Shown: positions 35,801 to 47,800 of the stretch, piece after piece
Numbering within the stretch: position 1 is the stretch's first letter
How the letters are laid out: every line of letters starts with the position of its first letter
The notes under the pieces: generated by a model
Databases searched by the model: none
What the model was told of the DNA's origin: nothing
Seen by the model: only the letters and a program-made list of their open reading frames with translations
Assembly (NCBI RefSeq): GCF_019175285.1
Contig: NC_056522.1
Coordinates: 61,493,468 to 61,557,467, forward strand
Reading direction: 5' to 3'
DNA: 64,000 nucleotides
Source: Sceloporus undulatus
Taxonomy: Eukaryota > Chordata > Lepidosauria > Squamata > Phrynosomatidae
Position numbers and translations under genes: made by a program

Positions 35801-38800
35801 TATATGGAACCTTTACATTTTTCCCAACAAAGCAAAGGGAAGAATCCTAACTGGGGGGGGGGGGGCAGACTTTTTGCAAATAGCTAAAGAGGTTTTTATA
35901 GTTCTAACAATAGTTTCCAATTAGAAAGTTTATGTAGCAAACTGCCTACCAATAAGCATGGCAGGGGGTTGGACTGGATGGCCCTAGTGGTTTCTTCCTC
36001 TTCCAACTCTACGATTCTATGATTCTATGATTCTAAGTAGGATCAGAACAAGCAAATCCATTATATAATTTTTAGTTATGCTTAAATCAGTTTTCTTGCT
36101 TAGATCAGTTAGGCAGAATAGGGTTATGTGATATCTTGAGAACATGAACTACAAAAAGAAAGGCAAGAAGGCCCACAAGAACACAACTGTAATTTACTAG
36201 ATCAGAGTGCTATTGGGTTAACATAATGACTAAGGATACCTGTGCTCAAGAGTTTACTCTTACCTATTCACCAAGATCCCAGTTTTGACAGTCAAGCAAA
36301 TTAATCCCATATCATGTTATATTCCTCCCTCCCTCCCTCCTTCCTTCCCTCCCTCCCTCCTTTTAGAAGCTGTGTCTCCTTCTCAGAGAGCTAATTTACC
36401 CATCCTATGTGAAAATTTTTAGAGATTGGCATCAACTGCCAAAGTGCAACAATTCTGAACCATCTGTCTCTGTATGATTGAAGATGGCTTCCCAGAAGGA
36501 GCCTTACAAAAAAGGCAACTTGTAACTCTCACTTAACCACTGAAGCAACAGAGGACAGTACATTTTAAGCAGGGAGAAAGTTTAAACATAGTAGTTACAT
36601 ACCACTAGTCTTTCCCTATAAACTAACAGTTTATGTACATAAGTAGACTTTTCCACTTATGAAGGTGACTACTGCAACAGAAATCATGTTCCTGGCAGTG
36701 ATCAAGATCTGTAACAAGCATCAGCTACCTTACATTCTTTACTATACCATATTTTTTATTCTTTACATCCCAATGCCAAAAACATTTTGTTTGAATCCAG
36801 TGTTGTGCTTCCATTAACAGATAAACTCTTTAATTCAGTGGAGGTATCCATAAATGAAGGAAGGGGCAAGAAATGTTAGCTGATTTTTGTTCAATTCCAC
36901 AGCTTACCTATGCATTACTTACCTGCTAGATTTCGCACATTATTCATGGATTGTTTTTTCTTTGGTTGCATTACCACACTGCTTGTGTTTTCTGAAAAAG
37001 GAAGTCAAGAGGTCACACAAAACTACACCTGTCATTAGCGTTAGTGTTGCCAACCTGTTAAGATACCTAAACAAAATGCTGATAGGCTTCATACCTTTGC
37101 CTTTATGAACCTTTGGGTTTCTGTAAACAAAACGATCCAAAAATCTCATTAGTGTGAAATCCTGTAGAGGATCACCTGAGTATTCAATATAATTACCCTG
37201 AAATAAAGAGAACATTCATAGTGACAATCTGTATCAAGAAATACATGGATGGCAATATAGAAAGCCTGCATTAGTTTAAATTTAACTACCAGGAGGAATA
37301 AGGTGATTTTGAAAATCTCAGATGAACAAAAAGTGAATTCTCTCTCTCTCCCTCTATTCCTCCCCCCGCCCCTCTCTCTCTCACACACACACAATCTCTT
37401 TCTAGACCAGGTTTCCACTATGTAAACTCAACCAGACTAAGGCTGGTTACATACCGGCATTTTAGTGCGTGACGAGCACGCACTAGGGTTATAAAAGGGC
37501 GGTGCTTCCGCACCGCCCTAACCCTAGTGCGTGCCCGTCACGCACTAAATGGCGGCGGCCCTTCCACATGGCCGCCGCCGTGAGGATGTCACGGCCGCGC
37601 CGCCTCTAGACGGGGTGGCGGGGACGTGACGTCCTCAATCCGCGGCAGGGCGCCTAGGGCACCCTTTCCGCAGACCAGGAAGGAGCTCCGTTTCGGAGCT
37701 CCTTCCTGGTCCGCGGCGCCGCTTTGCTTCGCTGGGCGCAGCCTTCAGACGGCTGCGCCCAGCGAAGCAAAGGAGAAAGGGGCTAAGTGGCCCCTTTCTC
37801 CCCCTCCCCACCGCCGCGGGGTGTCCTTGGGGCTTGAAGCCCCAAGGACACCCCTTTTCAGGCTGCGGGGAAGTGGCGTTTTGCCGCATCCCTGCAGCCT
37901 GAATAGCGGCGGATCAGGGCCTCAGCGGCTGACGGTGTAGCCGCTGAAGCCCCAATACTCCGGGGAAAGAGGCGGGTCCAGACCGCCCCAAACGGGCGGT
38001 CTATAACCCGCCTAAGTTTTTTCAGTCTCCTAAAGGACATATGGTTCTTCCTGCACTCATCATTGGACTTCAGATGTGCTAAATAACAGGTGAAGAACAT
38101 GACAGAAATACAAAGGAAAGAAACAAAAACATGTTTACTTTGCCTGCTTCTTTAGTGAGAGATTTGATGGCTATGTCTATTTGAGAAAGAAAGACTAGAG
38201 TGATTCCCTAGGAAAATCCTATAATTAACAACAGGACCAATAGTCATGCACCCACTTCCTTTTTTGCTGTACACACACATGTGTGAAGAGATACACGACA
38301 CAACAAGCTAAGTAACAGGGGGGGAAAACAGATTGAAAATCAACTAACCTCTAGGATAGTTTTTGCAAAAAGGGCCACTGATGGATGAAAGTGTTCTGAA
38401 AGCTGGAAAAGTAAAATCAAAGTATAGAATTAAATTAAGAATATGGCCATTTATGTAAATATTTATTTAAACACAGTATTCTTTCCATAAAGATGGAAGT
38501 CTAAAATATTTTTATAATATAACTTTTGATATTATTGTTGTTGTTATGCGCCTCCAAGTCGTTTTTGACTTATGGTGACCTTAAGGCAAATCTATCATAG
38601 GGTTTTCTTCGTAACTTTCTTCAGAGGGGTTTTGCCACTGTAAATATCTGGAAATGTTGACATTTGCACCTGTTTTCCCTATTTTTCCTTTCCTTTTTTT
38701 TTCTGGAACAGAAATGGAGAAAATTGAAATATATTCAATACCTACTTTTACATCAAATCCAAACGCACTTCAATTCAATAATAGCATGGGCTGCATCCGC

Positions 38801-41800
38801 ACCACAGAAATAAAGTAGTTTGACACCAGTTTAACTGCCACAAATTCTATGCTATTGAATTCTAGGATTTGCGGTTTTGTGAGATAGTTAAGCCTTCTCT
38901 GTCAGAGAGCTCTGGTGCCACAATAAAACTACAAATCCTGGTATTGCACAGCACTGAGTTGTGGCAATTAAAGCAGTGTCAAACTGCATTATTTCTGCAG
39001 TGTGAATGTAACCTTAGTGTATAACATAGTACTATTTGGCAAACTTATGATGAAAATATAAAACCTTAATTTTGTACAAGCCAAGCTGCAAATATACCTT
39101 GCACTAAGGCACCAGATCCTATCTGAACTTGGGAGCTAAGCTGAATCAGGCCTGGTTAGTATTTGGATTGAGGACTGCTAAGGAATACCAGGTGCTATAG
39201 GAAGGAAGGCAATTGCAAACCACCTCTGAGTATTCTTTGCTTAAAAAACCCTATGGAATTTATTGGGTTGCCATAATTTCAGAAGTAACTTGAAGGCATA
39301 TAAACATAAAGAAATCTGCAACCCTCACTTCTACCTAAACATATAACATAAGCAATGAAATTACAGTCGCCCTTCCGTTTTCACAGACTTGGGATCTGCG
39401 TCCCTTGCTTATACATGAGTAGCAAATGGAGGGGGACAAAACGGGGCATGCACCACCATTCAAGCCAATGGGGTCTGAATATTGGCAGGTTTTGTTTTCA
39501 CAAGAGGCTCCGGAATAGATCCTCCATGAAAACGGAGGGGCAACTGTACACCATCTAATTAAGGATTGCTTAACCAATTGATGTGGCAGCTGGCTGATGC
39601 AGAACTGGCAAAAGCAAATTTTTTGTCACACATTAACTATAGAACTTACTTCCTTAAAATATTGTGACAGCAACCATTTTAGATAGTTTTAAAACAGGCC
39701 TAACCAAGTTATGGATAAGGATCAGTGGCTAACACTCAAGACAACATGCTGCCCTGAAGTATCATACCTCTTGGCCCAGCTTTTGAACACATTCTTATGA
39801 AACCTGCCATTCCAAAGTTCTTTTCAAAAACTTCCATGTGTGAACATATCATGTGGAGGAGCCTTTAATTCATGTTTTACTCATTAGATTTGGATATTTT
39901 CCCTTAGAAAACACCACAGTCCGCTTTAAGCCCCAGAGTACTAGATGTTTCAACAAAACAATGTTTGTTTGAGCCATACATTATCTGCTGCTTGCTCTAG
40001 AGAAAACACCGCTCAAGTGAAAACCGTAATGCATAGAAGTTGCAAGCTCACAATTTCAAAGAGTGAATTCTCAATACTTCCTGTGACACACACACACAGA
40101 GCCTCTGAATGGAACTGCCCTCCCCTTAAAGCAGAGGTGGGGAACCTATGGCTCTCCAGGCTCTGATGAACTACCACTCCCATCATGCCTCACCACCAGT
40201 CAAGGGGAGGAGCTAAGCCTCATGAGCCTGGCTAAAACTTCCTTCATCTTGGCTGGTGGTGAGGCATGATGGGAGTGGTAGTTTGTCAGAACCTGGAGGG
40301 CTACAGTTTCCCCATCCCTGCCTTAAATCATAAGCAATGATATTACACCATCTAATTAAGGATTGCTAAACCTACTAACTATTTAAGGCGAATTTCTGCA
40401 GAGGTCTGTGTGTCCCTTCATTAAAACCACAAAGCCACAGATTATTTCCTGGTGATTTCCTACTCCATGAATTTTTTTTTTTTTAAAAAGTACCTTCTTT
40501 AATTCCCAAAAACTAGTTTTATCAGCTCCACTGTATAAAGGATTTCGATGTAATGGGTCATAGTCACTCTTATTTTTGCCACCTGAAAAGGAAAAGTATT
40601 TTATGCTTTGGCCACAAACAGATGCACATACTTAAAACAACAACCAATTGTCTAACATGACAGATGTATCTTCTGTAGTAAAGACCACAAAAATATGCAA
40701 CAAGATCTATAGACTCTGAACTGGTTACATAAAACCTGGTCCTCAAAAACCTGTAGTTTAGATAGGAATAGCTAATGAAGAAGAATTCATTTCCCAAAGC
40801 TGCCAGATCTCCCATTCATCAGGTGTAAGTAACAACAGTCTAACTCAAATGGTAACTGGGGAAATGGATGAGAAATTACATTTTTCTTTTCACCTCCAAG
40901 AATGGAAAAAAGGATGAGAACACACAGCAACAGTCACAATGCCTACAGTCCTGGTGATGTCCAACATGTGTTAAGCAAGTGACAAGAGGCAGCCCTAATC
41001 TTAGGCAGAGTAGGGAAGTTGCCTCAGGTAGTTGTTGGGGTGTGGGGAGTGATGAAAAGTTGTTGGAACTGACACACATATCCTGCCCTTTGCTTTCTAA
41101 TATAGCTTTTAGACCTCAGGACCACTAGAGGATATTGCCTCACCACCAGTGCTGATATAAATCCAATAGATGCATCTGCTTATAAAAAGGAGGGCCATCA
41201 ACTTGTATTTTAATCAGTCAGAGCATGGGCAAGCCTATAACAACTTTTTTACAAAACCAAGCAATGGGTAGGTGAAGAAGCAATGTCTTTCAAATAAAAG
41301 TCTGCAAATAATACAACATTCTTGTAAGACCTTAAATCATTTCATTTAGTGTTTGCCAGACATATTCACAATTTGCCAAATGTATTTACCTTCTAGATTC
41401 TGATGATGTACCCACGATGCTTCTGAAACTGGGTCATGAGGGTTCAATACCTCTTCCATTGTTTTTCTTCTGACTTCTTTATCAGCATCTACAAGGTTTC
41501 CCTCATTCTCATCTGCTTCTTCAAGGTCATGAAAATGCTCCTCCTCATCAGATTCCTAAGAAATCAACCCATTCTAAATTCAAGACTCATAACACTAGTA
41601 TAAAACATATTCAAAGCTCTATGGAAATCAGAGAAATCAGAACCAAGGGGGATAAATCATAGTTTTCTTCTAAAGTGACACTCAAAAAAAAGCTAGAAAC
41701 CTGTCTCAGAAATCCAAGTAATACATTGGAATGGTAAAATCAAAAGCAGAAAATTTAGTAAGGAGCAGATTGAGAAAGAAGATGTAGAAAGAGTGATACT

Positions 41801-44800
41801 GACAAGGATTTGTAGAACAGAATTTGTGTTTCATAAATGTTATTGTCTCAACTTACAATCCTACAGTATATGCTGGGAGAGATCATAGCCACATGTGATA
41901 CATGAACCCCACTTTTGTGACCTCTTGAAGCCCCAGCCAACAATTACAACTTTTTTAAATATACTATGGTCAACAATAGAAATTGTTATACAGTTTTATC
42001 TTTTTAAAATGTTTTTTATTCTTTTCATAGCTATCTGTTTTAACATTGTAATAATTTACAGTTGCCACTCCATTTTCACAGACTTGAGCTCTGTGGTTTT
42101 GATTATTCACGGAGGGGCAACCTCCATTAAAGTTAATGGTGCACACACCCGTGACACATGCCACACACAGGAGCATGCGGCATCCAGAACGGATCCCCCA
42201 CGAATTCAGAGAGAGGACTGTAATTTCTTTTTAATGCACCTCTTTTCTATGTTTTTAACTGTATTGTTTCTTTAATATTGTGAAGCTGCTCCAAGTCCCA
42301 ATTCTGAGAAAAGGACGATTTACAAACAAATAGAAGAAGAAGAAGAAGAAGAAGAAGAAGAAGAAGAAGAAGAAGAAGAAGCAGCAGCAGCCTGAAAAAG
42401 AAATGCTTTAAGAAGAACTTACCACATGATCCTGCAGCTGCACCCTTAAGCCTGGTTTTACTTTCAGAAGTTCAGACACAAGATATAAAGCTCCACAAGT
42501 GAATGGTGCCATTTGTCCACATGTAACTTGAAGCAGTCGCTTCACAAAAGCTTTCACTCGCCGCAGTACCACATCAGCTTTCAAAGACTTGTAGACAAGG
42601 TTGAGAAACATTGACTGTTTGGCACATAATGCCAATCCTGGGTCCAGCAGCTTCCTGCAAAAAAAAAAAAATCCCCATCAAGAATAACATCTGCTTATAA
42701 ATAAACTGAAAGCAACTCAAGTAAATTCAGAGTTATGTTCCCACACCACGTTGACTACTTTTGATTATACAGAAAATAGCTTCATTTTACCCATTTTGGT
42801 TTGATGCAAACAGCTGTTTTAAATGAATAGAAATCCAAGAATTATTTATATTTGACTACAGATTATGATGATTACATTAACAACTTTGAGGTTCTGACAG
42901 GGGGGCGCAGATACCATATACCCTTGACCGAAGAACAGTACACTCCTTCTATATGGGATGGTCGTCCTCTTCCACTGAGCGTGCAGCTTCAGGAGGGACG
43001 CACATGAAGCAGTGAGGGAGGAAGGGGACACCCGCCTAGCCAGCCAGATCAGCCAAATCAACCCTGGCGATCAATGGGATGACAGCTGTTGCAGCCAGAT
43101 CGCTCTCACGTCTAGCCCTTCAGTTGTTGCTGGACTTCAACACCTCAAATTTTACACCACTTGCTATGCTGGCTAGAGGTTATGGGAGCTGCAGTACAAC
43201 ACATGAAGGGCCATACATTGCCTACCCCTTGCACTGCTTTATACCTTGACACCAAATGGATTACCTAAATAAAATAAGACTGGGAAAATATTACTGAGAG
43301 GTTGAAGAAGTGCTGTTTCCAAGCCAACACTTTATATTCGGTATATATGCATATACCCTGTCAAAAATATGTGGTCAGTGATTACCATTCCTGAAAATGC
43401 ATTCTCCCAACTGTAGCAATATATAAGATGCTTACCTGTATAAGGCTGTGTAATACCGGTCAGACACAGTCTGATTTGAGTCCATCACTTGGAACAGCAA
43501 CATCAAGGCCTGAATGCTAGTGCTGAAATTCACAAGGTGCAGAACTTTAAACAAAGTATCCATCTGCTCTTTTATTTTTTCATTGCTAGCCTGGGCATAG
43601 GGGTAAGCTCTATTCACCCCTGTCAACAGAGCACTAAGCATTTTAGACTCAACGTCTTTTTTCTTGATACAAGACCGAAAAAAGGAAAAGTAGAGCATTA
43701 TGAGCTTGTTAGCCAATTCACACTCTTCATGACTCAAAACCATCTGGTTCAAAAAGCAAATTGCATAGTACTGCGCTTTGGGGCTTATATTGGACCTGTA
43801 GAGAAGTCTCTCTACCTCATTACACACTACTCCTTTCATGTTGGGGTGTTTATGAAGCAAAGTTTCTAGGAGATAAGATGCTTTTGTGGCTACTTTGTTT
43901 TGAGGATCTCCCAATTTATTCACCAATTGCACAAGAAAAGCCTTCTCTTGCTCCACCTTATTACAGAGAAGTTCATGAGCAACAGTAAGTGCTCGACCTT
44001 TTGTTGCCACCAAGGGATCGTGAGTCAGTGACTCTAACACTTCCACAAATTCAGCCACCCAGTGCTTCAAATGATGCTCAAAGTACCACAAGATCAGGCG
44101 CCTGTCCCTTGAATCCCTGTTGCCACTTGACAGCTGCTCCAGAGTGTCAAAAGGATGCTGAGAGAAACTGTATAGCTTACGATTGTCTGGCAGAAGATGT
44201 GTTATGAGAAGCTCTTTGAAAGTATCCAAGGCTATTAAGCTCTGCCTTCTGCTGCCTTTCTTTTTGATCAGACTCACTAGGGTCTCTATAAGCTGAAGTG
44301 AGTGAATGGCAGCATCCTGGATAATAAGAGTCATGGCAGCCATTCTGTCGGCAAGAGTACCTGATGATACAATAGTTTTCATCCAAGCAGATGAAGATCC
44401 TTTTTGCAGATTTGTTTTGTTCTTGTACAGGTCTGCTTCCTGTTGGTACAGTTTCTGGGCCAAGGCTTTGTAATTAGAAACAAGGGATGGATTTTGGGGA
44501 TCAGTAGAAAATTCGTTGGTATACTCCAGATCATACCATTTGCCTCCTGGTTTTATCAGCAATGCTTGTCGTTCATGAAACTGAAAAGCTTCTTGTTCTT
44601 TTGTTTTCTTTGTTCCCGGCAACAAAACACTCTTCTCTTTATTACCAGAAACCAACTTTTTTTTACTATCTTTGGCATTACTTGACAGTATTTTTGCTCT
44701 ACTTCCTTTCACTTGATTTTCTTCTTTTACTTTAGGTATGTTTACTTCTTTTTGTTTGACTTTTTCTCTTTTGTGTGTTTCTTCTTCTTCTGGTACTTCA

Positions 44801-47800
44801 ATTCCCTCCTCTTCTTCTTTTTCCACCACAAGGAATTTCTCTGAATATTTGCTGACACCTAGAGAGTTTATAAACGCCTCCAGTTCACCTTGGTTTAGAT
44901 CATCAATTGCTCCTTTTTTGCCACCATCCACAAGTTCTTCTGCTTCATCCAAAGCAGCAAGCATGATATAATCTTGCTGCAAAAAATCCAAAAAAACAGT
45001 ATTAAGGCTTCTCATTAATACATTTATATTTTTAAAAAATGACATATTTTCACATGATCTGGTTGTTTCACTTCACATGTGCATATTGCTAGTTTTGATT
45101 TAAAAAAAGTCTGCTCAAACATGTGGAACTGGTCTTCTTTTTGTGGTTCAGGAACCTGTCTCTATCCTTTCCGTGCTACTTCTGCCTCTGGTACCAACTT
45201 TTCTATTAAAGAAGTAATGCACAGGAATGCATCTACACATCTGTTAACTGCTGAGGTATACCAGAATCACTTTACATGCTATGGACCCACCCTATGGAGC
45301 CCTGGGATTTGTAGCTTTGGGAAGCACTGAGCATTCCCTGCTAGACAGAATTCTAGGTGTCTCAGCAAACTTCAAATCCCAGAATTCCAAAGGATGGACC
45401 ATACCATTAATTTCCCATGCAAGCAAAATTGTGCTCAAAATTCTGCAGCACAGACTCTAAACATACATGGAGAGGGAAATCCTAGAGGTACAAGCAGGGT
45501 TCAGGAAAGTAAGTGACACTAGGGACCACACTGCAAACATATGATAGTTGATGGAACATACAAAGGAATTCCAGGGGGGGGAAATCAACATGTACTGTAC
45601 TTCACAGACTACAGCATAGCATTTGATTGCATAGATCATGAAAAGCTATGGATGGCTCTTAAGGTCACGGGAGTGCCACTACATCTGACAGTCCTGATAG
45701 GAAATCAGTACTCAGGACAAAAAGCTACTGTTACAACAGAGTTAAGAAAAACAGAATGGTTCCCATTTTATCACCCTATCTATTCAACTTGTATGCAGAA
45801 AATATCATATGAAGAGCAGGCTTAGACTCAGAAGAAGGAGAAGTGAATAGGAAGGAAGAAATATCAACTATTTAAGATCTGCAGATGACACTGTACCACT
45901 AGCAGAAAGCATCACAGCCTTGGAAGATTTACTAAGGAAGGTCAAATAGAGACGAAAGTTCAAAGGCAGACATGGTCTACCTAGACAATTAGGAAATGGA
46001 AGTAGTAAAATACTTCATGTACCTAGGATCAGACATTGATCAGAATGGGGACTGAAGGCAAGAAATCAGAAGAAGATTAGGAATGGAAAGGGCTGCTATG
46101 AAAGAACTAGAAAAGATCCTAAAATGTAAAGATATACAATTGAGCACAAAGGTTAGAATTGTCCAAGCCACGATATTCCCCATCACCATGTATGGATGTG
46201 CGAGCCGAACAGTGAAGAAAGCAGCTAAGAAGAAAAACAGCCAAAAAGACAAACAAATGGGTCCTGGAACAAATCATGCCAGAAATCTGCCTGGAAGCCA
46301 AGATGACTAAAGTGAGGCTGCCATACTTCAGCCTCATGAGAAGGTATGACTCATTAGAAAAGACAGTAATGCAAAGGATGGTAGAGGGTAGCAGAAAAAG
46401 AGGAAGATCACCTATCAGCTGGATAGACTCAATCAAGGAGAGCATGGGCCTGAGCCTGCAGGACCTGAGAAGGGAGGAAGAAGATAGAGGGGCTTGGTGA
46501 CATCTCATTTCAGGGTTTCCATGAGTCAGGTTGACTCGAAGACAGCTGACCACAACAAGCTGAAGAAGAGGATACCGTGGATGGCCAAAAAGACAAACAA
46601 ATGGGTCCCTGGGCACATCAAGCCTGAACTCTCCTTGACAGCCAAGATGACTAAACTGAGGCTGTTGCACTTTGGGCATATCATGAGAAGGCATAACTCA
46701 TTTAAAAGGACAATAATGATAGGAAAGGTGGAGGCAGTAGTGTCACTGCGAGGGATGGACCATACAAGGTGACATCCTACAAAAAAAGGGGGGTGACACC
46801 ACTGCTCCTCAATCACCTACCTATCTAAGGCTTGGAACAATGGATGCAGGGAAAGAGATTCCACCTCCACATGAGGAGGAACTTCCTGACAGTAAGGGCT
46901 GTCTGACAGTGGAACACACTCCCTTGGAGTGTAGTGGAGTCTAAACAGAGGCTGGATGGCCATCTGTCAGTGGGGGTGCTTTGATTGAGAGTTCCTGCAT
47001 GGCAGGGGATTGGATTGGATGGCCTTGTGGTCTCTTCCAACTCTATTATTCTACGATTCTATGATTCACAGAATGGTAGAGTTGGAAGAGACCACAAGGG
47101 CCATCCAGTCCAACCCCATTCTGCCATGCAGGAAATCACAATCAAAGCATCCCCGACAGATAGCCATCCAGCCTCTGCTTAAAGACCTCCAAGGAAGGAG
47201 ACTCCACTACACCCTGAGGGAGTTTATTCCACTGTCGAACAGCCCTTACTGTCAGGAAGTCCTTCCTAATGTTCAGGTGGAATCTCTTTTCCTGCAGCTT
47301 GCAACCATTGCTCTGGGTCCTGTTCTCTGGAGCAGCAGAAAACAAGCTTGCTCCCTCTTCAACATGACATCCTTTCAAATATTTAAACAGGGCTCTCATA
47401 TCACCTCTTAATCTCCTTTTCTCCAGGCTAAACATCCCCAGCTCCCTAAGTCATTCCTCATAGGGAAAGGTTTCCAGACCCTTCACCATTTTAGTCGCCC
47501 TCCTCTGGACACGCTCCAGTTTCTCAATGTCCTTTTTGAATTGTGGTGCCCAGAACTGGACACAATATTCCAGGTGGGGCCTGACCAGAGCAGAATAGAG
47601 TAGCACTATTACTTCCCTTGATCTAGACACTATATTTCTATTGATGCGGCCTAAATTGGCATTGGCCTTGTGAGCCAATCTGCATCGACCTGTTGGCCCC
47701 CTTCTCGCGTAGCCTCGTTATGCTCGGTGTCCCCATCGCTCCTCCTCCTAATTCGGGTCAGGGCTGAACTTGAAGGCAAGCAGCAGGAACAAGGGTCCCT

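Larger units (their letters stand above)
35513..36922 (-). other. CEBPZ intron 8
   Basis: Holds a CR1 3' end (35940-36035) and a (TCCC)n tract (36324-36362). Nothing was recognised in the remainder. Confidence 0.6.
38403..40493 (-). other. CEBPZ intron 5
   Basis: Packed with short elements: Sauria SINE (38533-38640), palindromic MITE (38788-39012), 5S-headed SINE (39091-39303), mariner MITE (39364-39546) and hAT MITE (40132-40320). Confidence 0.75.
41556..42422 (-). other. CEBPZ intron 3
   Basis: Contains a mariner MITE (42059-42220) followed by a non-LTR-like tail (about 42240-42330) and (GAA)n (42331-42390). Confidence 0.65.

Noticed and set aside
37440-38015. CpG island or promoter candidate in CEBPZ intron 6
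   Set aside because: The high GC and CpG content, and a CRE-like ACGTGACGTC, belong to the inserted transposon; there is no sign of an exon or donor.
37626-38100. Long GC-rich ORFs on both strands
   Set aside because: They follow from the GC-rich hairpin chain of a transposon; frames open on both strands reflect composition, not coding.
39131-39200. A 5S rRNA gene
   Set aside because: The 5S-like segment is diverged and continues directly into a SINE tail, so it is a retroposed SINE head rather than a functional rRNA gene.
46119-46694. A 191-aa minus-strand ORF
   Set aside because: It is the antisense of Bov-B coding sequence on the plus strand.
47142-47678. ORFs with clear protein similarity near CEBPZ exon 1
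   Set aside because: They are the end of CR1 ORF2, not a host gene.
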